Below, piece by piece: positions 1-5,723 of a stretch of 21,043 nucleotides of DNA. Origin of the DNA: a virus; the IMG/VR virus record IMGVR_UViG_3300044641_002360, positions 1 through 21,043 of that record; one strand, given 5' to 3'. The position numbers were made by a program, and so were the translations under genes. The notes beneath the pieces were generated by a model that was not told where the DNA came from, did not search any database, and worked only from the letters and a program-made list of their open reading frames with translations. Position 1 is the first letter of the stretch; every line of letters starts with the position of its first letter.

Positions 1-138
1 TTCTTCATTTTTCTTTGCGTCGCAGTCTTCGCAGATCCAGTCATCAAACAAATCTTGCGTCAGCCAGATGCCACAGTCTGGGCATGTGGGTAGCTCTGCT
101 AGCGGGTCGCTATCACCAGGGTAACCTGTGCTGATCAT
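1..138 (-). CDS. Small zinc-ribbon protein, 3' end outside window
   Basis: The gene starts at an ATG at 138 and stays open for 46 codons to the window edge, so its C-terminus is missing. It shows two CxxC knuckles, C19/C22 (CPDC) and C36/C39 (CEDC), separated by 13 residues, which is the layout of a small zinc ribbon. The start overlaps the stop of the upstream membrane-protein gene as ATGA, implying translational coupling. Zinc binding is inferred from the cysteine pattern. The cellular role is unknown; it could bind nucleic acid or a protein partner of the adjacent replication genes. Confidence 0.6.
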   Translation of the reverse strand, partial: MISTGYPGDSDPLAELPTCPDCGIWLTQDLFDDWICEDCDAKKNEE

Positions 139-356
139 TTACCCCTCCATTCTTGCATTGCCGATACCGCAAACGCAGCACTGGCCCAAAACAGGATGAG
201 CAATACAATGGCCTCCCATAGCTCTTCAGCGAAGTAAGCGATGGCCAGTCCGTCAAAGACGGCGAGAGTAGCAAAGCCCCACAAATACGGGACTGCTTTG
301 TTGGAGTTGTCGGGTTCAATCTTCATATATGCTTGGTAGTGTTTGATTTTATTCAT
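135..356 (-). CDS. Small membrane protein with two predicted spans
   Basis: The 73-residue product has a short charged N-terminus and two hydrophobic segments, roughly residues 23-42 and 48-66, with a short acidic turn (AEELWE) between them. It ends in a charged tail (QEWRGK). This is a helical hairpin in the host inner membrane. It begins just upstream of the helicase C-half stop (overlap at 349-356) and its own stop overlaps the next start as ATGA. Holins can look like this, but the gene sits far from the lysis cassette among replication genes, so I do not call it a holin. Anchoring replication proteins at the membrane or a superinfection role are both only possibilities. Confidence 0.6.
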   Translation of the reverse strand: MNKIKHYQAYMKIEPDNSNKAVPYLWGFATLAVFDGLAIAYFAEELWEAIVLLILFWASAAFAVSAMQEWRGK

Positions 357-933
357 TATGGAACGTAGCGGTTTTGCCTGTAAAGCGTAAGTTTGCGCTC
401 ACGCCGCACGGGCCGTTTCGTTGGATGGGTATGCCAACCTCACGGAACTCTGCGTCATCGGACAGCTTAACAACCATCACGGCTGTAGCGTCTTGCCCGA
501 TTGCGCGACTTTCGCGAGCTTTACCCTGTTCATTTAGTTGCGTAATCGAGATGACTAAGCAACCTAATTCGATGCCAAGTAAGCGCAGACTCCGGCTCAC
601 CTCGGCTACTTCACGCTCACGGCTGCTATCCTTGCCAAGGTCGCACCGCACAAGCTGGATGTAGTCGACAAACAGCACGCCAAGGCCGTCCGGGGACTTC
701 GCCATAGCCCGTGCAGTGGCGCAGATGTTGGCTATGTCGTAGAGATCGTCTCGCACCACCAAACGGCTGTTATTGAGCTTCTGGATGGCACTGTGGACGC
801 CCCTGATGTCGCGCTCGTGCTTCGCCCCTTCAGCAAGCGCACGCAGGCTGACGTTGCCGAGCCGGGCGACGAGACGGTCGATGATCTGGTTAGCTGGCAT
901 CTCAAGTGAGATGACGAGGATTCCTTTGTTCAT
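349..933 (-). CDS. Replicative DnaB-type helicase, C-terminal half (split gene)
   Basis: This 194-residue protein matches the second part of a DnaB RecA-like ATPase domain and lacks Walker A. It opens with the strand and catalytic-glutamate motif (ISLEMP, E11). Walker B follows (VLFVDYIQL, D90), then the H3 sensor motif (ISITQLN, Q132), an H4-like stretch (RAIGQDA) and an arginine-finger motif (IQRNGP, R172). The usual lysine of the KxRNGP finger is replaced by I170. The start is firm: ATG at 931-933 is directly preceded in frame by TAA (934-936), so the ORF cannot extend upstream. The start lies inside the 3' end of the methyltransferase gene (32-base overlap). The matching Walker A half lies at 3010-3720. 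I infer that the two polypeptides assemble into one helicase. Confidence 0.9.
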   Translation of the reverse strand: MNKGILVISLEMPANQIIDRLVARLGNVSLRALAEGAKHERDIRGVHSAIQKLNNSRLVVRDDLYDIANICATARAMAKSPDGLGVLFVDYIQLVRCDLGKDSSREREVAEVSRSLRLLGIELGCLVISITQLNEQGKARESRAIGQDATAVMVVKLSDDAEFREVGIPIQRNGPCGVSANLRFTGKTATFHNE

Positions 934-1693
934 TTAGTAATGTGGTAAAAGCTAACGCTGCGCAGGAAGGCACAACGCCGTTTCCGAGTAACCGCATCCT
1001 GTCCACCCAATCGGAACCCCCATCATCCATTCGCAATAAGATGGGTTCAGTCGTCCCGTCTGCCCAGTCCGCTCCTGGGCCACTGCGCACAGGTAGCTCC
1101 TGTTGTTCATGTGCTGATGGCTCTTGCTTCCAAGCGGCCCACAACCTTTGTACTCGCTCGCTCTGATCGTGGGCCATAATAAAGACGCGCTTCCGCTGGT
1201 GAGGCGCCCCGCATTCAGCCGACGAGAATATGCCCCACGACACTTTGTAACCCATTTCTTCCAAATCGCTGACAACAGTGGAGAGTCCCAGCGTAATATG
1301 TCCTTCGACGTTTTCAAATAGGCAAACTCTTGGCTTGAGAATAGCGATGCCTTTAGCAATGTGTGGCCACAAGTGTCGTTCGTCTTCTGTTCCGAGTCGC
1401 TTTCCTGCTGCGCTGAAAGGCTGACAGGGGTAACCGCCAGTGAGGACGTCCACTCGATCTCGAAAGCTTTCCCAAGGGAAGGTTTTAAGATCCGTCCAAA
1501 CAGGTGCTGCGTCCATGAGTCCCGCTTCCATTTTTGCAACCAAGTTCGCAATGGCGAAAGCTTCGATCTCACAAAGAGCGACTGTGCGCAAAGCTGGGAG
1601 GACTCGCTTAAGTCCAAGCTCAATGCCTCCGTACCCTGCACAGAGGCCAACGTGTGTAATTGTTTCGGTAGTATCCACATTATCGCGTTCCAT
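902..1693 (-). CDS. DNA (cytosine-5) methyltransferase
   Basis: The enzyme would transfer a methyl group from S-adenosylmethionine to C5 of cytosine in phage DNA. From the ATG at 1693 (263 residues) it shows motif I (GLCAGYGG, about residues 16-23), motif IV with catalytic Cys90 (GGYPCQPFS), motif VI (ENV, 127-129), motif VIII (QRKRVFI, 166-172) and a C-terminal motif (LLGNGVVPS, 235-243). The region before the last motif is short, so target recognition is compact. A TTG at 1741 would add 16 residues, but the ATG has AAGG seven bases upstream and fits the neighbour's stop at 1680. No restriction enzyme lies beside it, so it is probably an orphan that shields phage DNA. Its last 32 bases also encode the start of the helicase C-half. 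Confidence 0.92.
   Translation of the reverse strand: MERDNVDTTETITHVGLCAGYGGIELGLKRVLPALRTVALCEIEAFAIANLVAKMEAGLMDAAPVWTDLKTFPWESFRDRVDVLTGGYPCQPFSAAGKRLGTEDERHLWPHIAKGIAILKPRVCLFENVEGHITLGLSTVVSDLEEMGYKVSWGIFSSAECGAPHQRKRVFIMAHDQSERVQRLWAAWKQEPSAHEQQELPVRSGPGADWADGTTEPILLRMDDGGSDWVDRMRLLGNGVVPSCAALAFTTLLNEQRNPRHLT
925..936 (-). repeat. Short direct repeat at 5' end of helicase C-half
   Basis: On the minus strand this reads TAAATGAACAAA. The first TAA (934-936) is an in-frame stop directly before the C-half ATG (931-933). It is the partner of the copy at 3009-3020; the two flank the four-gene block inside the split helicase. In an ungapped join at this repeat the two halves would be in different frames. 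Confidence 0.4.
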
Positions 1694-1922
1694 TACCTGG
1701 CCTTGCAGACGTGTGTGAGTGCTGCCCCGTGTACGGCTCAAGCAGGTACTTCACCTCGATAAGATCCGTCGATTGATTCTCCGGCAGAAGCATAAGCGAC
1801 TCCATCTTTGAGCCTAGCGCGTCTTTCGGGCCGACACAGACGATGTCCTGCGTCTTCTTGGGACGTGGCAGCTCCACGTTTTGCAGCACGTTGGTGCGGC
1901 GAATGAGTACCCAGTCGCTCAT
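1680..1922 (-). CDS. Hypothetical 80-residue protein
   Basis: I do not recognise this family. The product begins MSDWVLIRRTNV, contains a basic PRPKK segment near residue 21 and ends in a hydrophilic tail. No metal-binding or membrane motif is visible. The start at 1922 is well supported: it overlaps the exonuclease stop as ATGA and has a strong Shine-Dalgarno (GGGAGGAGG) a few bases upstream. An ATG at 1934 in the same frame is less likely because it lies within that Shine-Dalgarno region. Placement between an exonuclease and a methyltransferase suggests an accessory role in DNA processing, by context only. Confidence 0.65.
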   Translation of the reverse strand: MSDWVLIRRTNVLQNVELPRPKKTQDIVCVGPKDALGSKMESLMLLPENQSTDLIEVKYLLEPYTGQHSHTSARPGNGTR

Positions 1923-2698
1923 GCCTCCTCCCATCTACGTGGCAACATCACGCGCATCGTTGGTGGCCCGGGCCACACGTCTTGATCGAGACACAGCTTG
2001 TACTGCGATAGCGTCACGTCGAGCTGCTGGTTAGCAATGTCGATGAGTTCCGTGGACGCCTTCACCCACTGGCTCAAGTGAGGTGCTTGCATATCGACAA
2101 CTAGGAAGTAGAAGTCAATGTCCTCTTGGCCGGTGATCTGCTCAAGACCGTAAGTGTACCAAGCGGCCTGCTTATCGTAGCCGAAACCAAAGAACTTGTG
2201 GTCGAATTTCGAGAAGTCGCTGGTCGTCTTTAGATCCACGATGGCTGGCCTACCCTTGATCTCGGTGATCATGTCTGGCCTGCCCTTGCATTGCACGCCG
2301 TCGCGCTCCCAGAACATGGACGCTTCGATAATTTTCGCTGCTGTCACCATCTCAAGCAACGGCTCCACGGCTGCACAGGCACCTTCGACACGCGCACCTT
2401 CGTCTTCGTTAAGGATGACCTTGCCAATGTTCTCTTGGCAAAAGTTCTCCCACGTTAGCTTGCCTTCCTTGGTGCGCCTGTCGCACGCTGGAGCAATAGC
2501 GTACTCGCAGCGCCCCTCAAGAGCGAGGCTGTGGACAAGCGTGCCAAGCTCCATCTCGCGGCTGGGTTTCCACTCTTGACGTTCTTTCCACTTGTAGTAC
2601 GCCGGGCATACTGCGAACGAGTCGAGGCTGTGCTTCGATAGACCGTGCATTCCACGGTAAGTTGTCATCTCTAGGTTTTGTAGTAGTTCTGTTTTCAT
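1919..2698 (-). CDS. PD-(D/E)XK exonuclease, RecE/Cas4-like
   Basis: This is a probable recombination or DNA-degradation exonuclease. From the ATG at 2698 (259 residues) it shows the PD-(D/E)XK core: a GTLVHSLAL helix around residue 52 with H56, E125, the GRPD motif with D142, and IVDLKTT with D155 and K157. The QAAWY motif at 177-181 is typical of the RecE/RecB-nuclease/Cas4 branch. D142, D155 and K157 would hold Mg2+ and catalyse cleavage. Longer starts up to 2812 would run deep into the upstream gene and are rejected. Such enzymes normally work with a single-strand annealing protein; none is obvious here, and the SSB-like protein at 5012-5653 is the nearest candidate partner. It is one of four genes between the helicase halves. 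Confidence 0.85.
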   Translation of the reverse strand: MKTELLQNLEMTTYRGMHGLSKHSLDSFAVCPAYYKWKERQEWKPSREMELGTLVHSLALEGRCEYAIAPACDRRTKEGKLTWENFCQENIGKVILNEDEGARVEGACAAVEPLLEMVTAAKIIEASMFWERDGVQCKGRPDMITEIKGRPAIVDLKTTSDFSKFDHKFFGFGYDKQAAWYTYGLEQITGQEDIDFYFLVVDMQAPHLSQWVKASTELIDIANQQLDVTLSQYKLCLDQDVWPGPPTMRVMLPRRWEEA

Positions 2699-2702
2699 TT
2701 TG

Positions 2703-3017
2703 TTATGGGTTAATTTCAAGCGCCCCGCAGCCGACAATCTTACCGGCTCCGTCACGAATGAGTTTGGTTGGACTAGCCAAATCTGTCCTGTTCGGTAGTG
2801 CAGTACGCACATAGCCAGGGACGATGTACAAGATACCCTTCACGGGATCAGGCAGGTTGCTCACCTTGGCGTCTTTGCAGCACATGATGGGGACACCATC
2901 AACGTCTGCGACTTTACTCAGGTGGCTATGCACCTTTACGCTATAGCCGCTGGGTTCAATCACGCCGTAACCAGTGATGGTAATGTCGTGAGGTGTAAGG
3001 TTTACGAGTTTATTCAT
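2703..3017 (-). CDS. Conserved phage-type small protein with NLTPHD motif
   Basis: The 104-residue product starts MNKLVNLTPHDITI and ends in a GAGKIVGCGALEI segment. I recall small proteins with an NLTPH opening from phage and actinobacterial genomes, but I know of no established function. The sequence looks like a compact beta-rich domain (alternating hydrophobics, ILYIVPGYV around residue 63) without a catalytic signature. The start at 3017 lies inside the stop region of the helicase N-half (TAAATGAATAAA), so the gene begins where the helicase reading frame is interrupted. It is the first of four genes separating the two helicase halves. Confidence 0.7.
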   Translation of the reverse strand: MNKLVNLTPHDITITGYGVIEPSGYSVKVHSHLSKVADVDGVPIMCCKDAKVSNLPDPVKGILYIVPGYVRTALPNRTDLASPTKLIRDGAGKIVGCGALEINP

Positions 3018-3020
3018 TTA
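3009..3020 (-). repeat. Short direct repeat at 3' end of helicase N-half
   Basis: On the minus strand this reads TAAATGAATAAA. It holds both the helicase N-half stop (TAA, 3010-3012) and the next gene's ATG (3015-3017). It matches 11 of 12 bases with the sequence at 925-936, which holds the start of the helicase C-half. The similarity could be a trace of how the gene was split, or only a shared start-codon context, because the gene at 135-356 also begins AATGAATAAA. Confidence 0.4.
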
Positions 3021-3720
3021 TTAGATTTGCAATTATGTTGAGTGCCAGCATGGTTTTGCCAGATTTGGTTTCACCACCGATGACAACGAAGTCTCCGTAT
3101 CTGATTGGGCAGATGTTGTCGATAGCAGAATAACCTGTTTTTATCCGCATCGACTCGTCGTCGCCGCTCTCGTAGCGTGTCAGCGCATTGAGCAGGAGCG
3201 CCTTAGTGTCCATTACTTTGGGCGGAGCAAGCTCACGGGACAGTCCCTCGACCTTCATAACGACGTCGCTTAGAAGCTCCGGCGTCTGCCTGGTTGAGTC
3301 ACCGATTGATAAAAGCGTCTCGTAAGCTACATGCTGCAAGGTGCGGCGCTTGGCCGTGTTCTTGACGATGTCCACAAGGTCGCCGATGGCACCAGCGATT
3401 GGCATGAGCGTGTATAGGTCGCTCAGTTGGTGGAACTCGGTCGCTGGCAGCGTCTCGCGGCACTTCTCGAAGATTACGCGGATCTCGGACGACGCATTGC
3501 GGGACTGCTGCTGCAAGATGATCTCGCAGACTCGGTGACTAAGCGGGTCGAAGATGTCTGATACCTTGAAGTTCTTCTCCGAGATGTGGTGCAAGAAGAC
3601 CTCGGGATGATTCAGCGCAATTGAAGCTATGCCGCGCTCGGCTTCCAGCGCAGTTGGCACCACCGTGTCAGGTGGCAACTCCACCGGCCTGCGCCTACCA
3701 GCTTTCTTGTGTGCTTCCAT
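3010..3720 (-). CDS. Replicative DnaB-type helicase, N-terminal half with Walker A (split gene)
   Basis: The 236-residue product carries a DnaB N-terminal domain (about 20-135, starting at the ALEAERG helix), the linker helix (about 140-190) and the first part of the RecA-like domain (TGYSAIDNI, then FVVIGGETKSGKTMLAL). Walker A is G216-xxxx-G221-K222-T223. Translation stops 13 residues after T223, at the point where an ordinary DnaB continues into the strand carrying SLEM. That strand and all later motifs are encoded at 349-933. The protein therefore binds nucleotide through an incomplete domain and presumably needs the other half to hydrolyse it. The ATG at 3720 overlaps the preceding gene by 26 bases. 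There is no intein-like extension after the helix. Confidence 0.9.
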   Translation of the reverse strand: MEAHKKAGRRRPVELPPDTVVPTALEAERGIASIALNHPEVFLHHISEKNFKVSDIFDPLSHRVCEIILQQQSRNASSEIRVIFEKCRETLPATEFHQLSDLYTLMPIAGAIGDLVDIVKNTAKRRTLQHVAYETLLSIGDSTRQTPELLSDVVMKVEGLSRELAPPKVMDTKALLLNALTRYESGDDESMRIKTGYSAIDNICPIRYGDFVVIGGETKSGKTMLALNIIANLINE

Positions 3721-4243
3721 TGGTGGACATTAAGCTGTCGCGCTTGAGTAGGGTTTTGATCGGTGTACGCACCATTGACGATGCTCGGGATAGCCAACCG
3801 TTGAGGAAGCGCCCCATGCCGCGAGGTGTCTTGCGACGTTGGGGGTCAGCTTCGAGCCAAGCGTGGGCTTTGAGTAGCTCCTGCTCGACGGTCTTCTCGC
3901 CGTAGATGATGACGAGATCTTTCATCAAGCCAGGCGGCACCTGCCACTCCTTGCCGTCGATAGTTGTGTACGTCATGTTGTACATGCTCATCGTACTGCC
4001 TGACTCGGGGTCTTTGCAGAGATGGTCGATAAGCTCGTTGACGGAAGTGTACCGCTTGCCGGACGACTCAAGTTCTTTGTTCGTGACGATGCACATGGCA
4101 TCTGCCAAGTCCTGCGCAGGCTGCACAGGCTCGGGTGTCACAGGTGACTCTAATTTGCTGATGAGTTGCGCTGACTCTTCCAGAGGGACGATAAGCTCTA
4201 CCTTAGTGCCGGAAATGTATGTGATGTTAATGCTTATATTCAT
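3695..4243 (-). CDS. Replication-linked protein with C-terminal WL motif (possible helicase adaptor)
   Basis: The 182-residue protein has a beta-like N-terminus (about 1-22), a Pro/Glu-rich linker (31-45), a middle region, and a C-terminal module at about 95-155. The module reads WQVPPGLMKDLV, then an ELLKAHAWLEADP helix, a basic RRKTPRGM turn and RFLNGWLSRA. I recall this tryptophan/leucine pattern at the ends of other phage replication proteins. A paralogous copy is encoded directly upstream (4227-4478). The gene lies directly before the Walker A half of the helicase, overlapping it by 26 bases, so a loader or adaptor role is a reasonable inference. The last 14 residues are basic then polar and come from the overlap region. 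Confidence 0.7.
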   Translation of the reverse strand: MNISINITYISGTKVELIVPLEESAQLISKLESPVTPEPVQPAQDLADAMCIVTNKELESSGKRYTSVNELIDHLCKDPESGSTMSMYNMTYTTIDGKEWQVPPGLMKDLVIIYGEKTVEQELLKAHAWLEADPQRRKTPRGMGRFLNGWLSRASSMVRTPIKTLLKRDSLMSTNGSTQESW

Positions 4244-4478
4244 GTTTTTGATATTTCAACGACCTCATTAGCCAGCACACAAGGAAACGAAAAACCGACT
4301 TCTTGTCTTTTTGCCTACTGCGATTTTTTATTAACCACGCGGATGCCTTAAGCAGTTCATTCTTAAGATCCAGCTTATGTGAATACCCATCAATCAAGGC
4401 CTGCATGCGGTCATCGCATATACAGTATGTGCCATCCTTTGACTCAAATTCTATCGTTTGTAATTCTTCGTTTATCAT
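4227..4478 (-). CDS. Small WL-motif protein, paralogue of the downstream gene's C-terminus
   Basis: The 83-residue product consists of little more than the module seen at residues 95-155 of the next protein. DGTYCICDDRMQALIDGY aligns with DGKEWQVPPGLMKDLVIIYG, then NELLKASAWL with QELLKAHAWL, and FRFLVCWLMRS with GRFLNGWLSRA. The spacing between the helix and the RFL segment is the same. It therefore looks like a tandem duplication or a domain-only version. It overlaps the next gene by 17 bases. It may compete with or modulate the longer protein, but the sequence gives no direct evidence of activity. Confidence 0.65.
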   Translation of the reverse strand: MINEELQTIEFESKDGTYCICDDRMQALIDGYSHKLDLKNELLKASAWLIKNRSRQKDKKSVFRFLVCWLMRSLKYQKHEYKH

Positions 4479-4497
4479 TTTGTAAATGTGCGCGTTG

Positions 4498-4515
4498 TGC
4501 AGGCGCGCCCCTGCA
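4498..4515. repeat. Inverted repeat in the gap before the WL-motif genes
   Basis: TGCAGG and CCTGCA pair as a 6-bp stem around CGCGCC, in the 47-base gap between the resolvase stop (4526) and the next start (4478). An 8-base palindrome (GGCGCGCC, 4502-4509) is nested in it. No T-run follows on either strand, so it does not look like an intrinsic terminator. It may be an mRNA hairpin or a chance palindrome. Confidence 0.3.
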
Positions 4516-4525
4516 TGGTGCAGAA

Positions 4526-4861
4526 TTATTTGGCCAAACCTTCCATGCCATCCCTGAGCAGCTTGAAGAACAGTTCACTGCTCATCGTCACTAGCCAAGG
4601 TGTACGGTTTTTCTTGTGAGCAACGATCCACGGTTTCCCAGCACCATCGCGCTCGGCCTGCTCTGTGGCTTTGATTAGATTGAGGTTCTCGACAAACTTC
4701 ACCTCTTGGTGGAGTCCGCGCAGCTCCTCACAGATGACATCCGGGCTGTCCGTTCCTCCGGCAAACTGCTGACCACGCCTTGCAGTGAAGCCAGCAGCCC
4801 GGAGTTCGTCGCGCCACATGCGCTCGCCTCTACACCCCTTGGCTCTGGAGTTTATTGGCAT
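4526..4861 (-). CDS. Holliday-junction-resolvase-like PD-(D/E)XK nuclease
   Basis: From ATG 4861 (111 residues) the protein starts MPINSRAKGCRGERMWRDEL, with a conserved helix containing E14, a basic turn (ARRGQQF), then SPDVI with D41 and HQEVKF with E53 and K55. NLNLIKATEQAERD follows. E14, D41, E53 and K55 match the catalytic layout of archaeal Hjc-like and phage resolvases, which cut four-way junctions or branched replication intermediates. An in-frame GTG at 4894 would extend it within the upstream HTH gene; the ATG, with GGAAG about nine bases upstream, is preferred. It overlaps the upstream gene by 32 bases. A VRR-type or other structure-specific nuclease is an alternative. Confidence 0.8.
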   Translation of the reverse strand: MPINSRAKGCRGERMWRDELRAAGFTARRGQQFAGGTDSPDVICEELRGLHQEVKFVENLNLIKATEQAERDGAGKPWIVAHKKNRTPWLVTMSSELFFKLLRDGMEGLAK

Positions 4862-5018
4862 CGCGTTTAGCTTCCAGCCAAGCGTTGACTTCACTTAGAT
4901 CAAACCGCAGGCAACGTGCGCTGATCCTGTGGTGAGGGATCTTGTTCTCGCGTGCCCACTTCAGGATTGTCTGAAGCGTGACACCGCACAACGCGGAGAT
5001 GTCTTTGGCTTTTACCAT
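4830..5018 (-). CDS. Excisionase/MerR-type helix-turn-helix protein
   Basis: The 62-residue product has the classic small HTH_17 layout: VKAKDISALCGVTLQTILKWAREN (residues 2-25) forms the helix-turn-helix, followed by a short wing (IPHHRISARCLRF) and a terminal helix (DLSEVNAWLEAKR). Proteins of this type bind DNA as excisionases or small regulators. With no integrase in the window, a role in transcription control or origin/terminus recognition is more likely than excision. Its ATG (5018) overlaps the SSB-like gene's stop by 7 bases, and its own 3' end overlaps the nuclease gene. Confidence 0.75.
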   Translation of the reverse strand: MVKAKDISALCGVTLQTILKWARENKIPHHRISARCLRFDLSEVNAWLEAKRDANKLQSQGV

Positions 5019-5653
5019 TTGAGATCGTCCTCCTCAAGTTCAGCGGGTTCGTCCTTCTTCACCGGCTTGGTCTGCGCTGAGGGGAATGCCTTCGCAAATC
5101 CCGCACGATCTGCGGAGATAAACAAGCTGGTAGCAATAGCCTGAAGCTGCTCGGGTGTCACCTGTGCCTGACCGCCAACCCACTCGGCTGCTTTGATGGC
5201 TTCAGCCATCAATTGCGCCGCCTGAAACAGCGCCCGCTTGGCGTCAGCTACGGTGAGCGACACTGGCGAGCTTGCCTGCACTGGCTTGCGCGGGCCTGCT
5301 GCGGCTACGGCTGCACCAGCATCGTCGATGATCGCGCATTGATCGGTGATCTTAAGTTCATTCTCGCCGCTATGGGTCGAGTGCTTCACGCTGATGCCCT
5401 GGAGCCCCTTCTTGCCAGCCTGTGACTTAAGAGTCACCATCTGTCCCTTAAGGTCACCCATCTCGTCCGGCAACCAGAACGATGCACGGCACTCGCCGGT
5501 GGAGTCCTGAAGGACACAGTTCTGTACCCGCCAGGGGCCAAACTTGCCCTCGCCAGTTTTAGGCGGGAACGTCGCCTTGATCGTCACCCGCATTTCTCCG
5601 ATGACGCTGCCATCGGCCAAGTTCTGAATGTCGCTAATTTGTGCTACTTTCAT
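5012..5653 (-). CDS. OB-fold single-stranded-DNA-binding-like protein
   Basis: The 213-residue protein begins with a beta-rich region (about 1-105) with OB-fold character: a VIGEMRVTIKATFPPK strand, a WRVQNCVLQDSTGECRASFW segment, MVTLKSQAGKKGLQGISVK, then ELKITDQCAII. An Ala/Pro linker follows, then a helical part (about 133-190). The C-terminus is strongly acidic and aromatic-tipped (ELEEDDLKW). Acidic tails ending in an aromatic residue are typical of phage and bacterial SSB proteins, where the tail recruits replication partners. It probably coats single-stranded DNA during replication and recombination. No Shine-Dalgarno is visible before the ATG at 5653; the leader is AT-rich. Confidence 0.7.
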   Translation of the reverse strand: MKVAQISDIQNLADGSVIGEMRVTIKATFPPKTGEGKFGPWRVQNCVLQDSTGECRASFWLPDEMGDLKGQMVTLKSQAGKKGLQGISVKHSTHSGENELKITDQCAIIDDAGAAVAAAGPRKPVQASSPVSLTVADAKRALFQAAQLMAEAIKAAEWVGGQAQVTPEQLQAIATSLFISADRAGFAKAFPSAQTKPVKKDEPAELEEDDLKW

Positions 5654-5668
5654 TTTTGTTGTGTTTCA

Positions 5669-5687
5669 TCGGTGAACCATTCACCGA
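5669..5687. promoter_or_regulatory. Perfect 8-bp hairpin in the largest intergenic gap
   Basis: TCGGTGAA (5669-5676), CCA loop, TTCACCGA (5680-5687) form a perfect inverted repeat in the 70-base gap between the acidic-tailed gene (stop 5724) and the SSB-like gene (start 5653). On the minus-strand transcript the hairpin ends 15 bases before the SSB ATG. No T-run follows it, so a standard intrinsic terminator is unlikely. It could be an operator, an RNA processing site or a translational control hairpin. Confidence 0.5.
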
Positions 5688-5723
5688 ATGCCGAGAACCT
5701 ACACGTTGCTCTACTGCGCGCAA

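Noticed and set aside
135-356. Second holin
   Set aside because: It has two spans but lies in the replication module, far from the endolysin, with no other lysis gene nearby.
952-1680. A 242-residue open frame on the minus strand in another frame of the methyltransferase gene
   Set aside because: Its sequence is Ser/Leu/Arg-rich with no recognisable motif, while the overlapping frame has all motifs of a C5 methyltransferase. It is a shadow frame.
942-1762. Plus-strand open frames across the methyltransferase and elsewhere
   Set aside because: They lie opposite well-supported minus-strand genes, lack motifs and do not form a collinear set.
933-3010. Group I/II intron or intein as the cause of the split helicase
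   Set aside because: The space between the halves is filled by overlapping genes with no room for a ribozyme core. The N-half ends in the P-loop helix without intein-like residues, and the C-half has its own ATG after an in-frame stop. No homing endonuclease is encoded.
349-3720. Programmed frameshift or bypass joining the helicase halves
   Set aside because: About 2.1 kb with several independent genes and stops separates them, too far for any known recoding event.
4498-4515. Intrinsic terminator between nuclease and WL-motif genes
   Set aside because: The 6-bp stem has no T-run on either strand; kept only as an inverted repeat.
4830-5018. Excisionase implying a temperate phage
   Set aside because: The HTH fold is shared by many small regulators and no integrase, attachment site or repressor is seen in the window.
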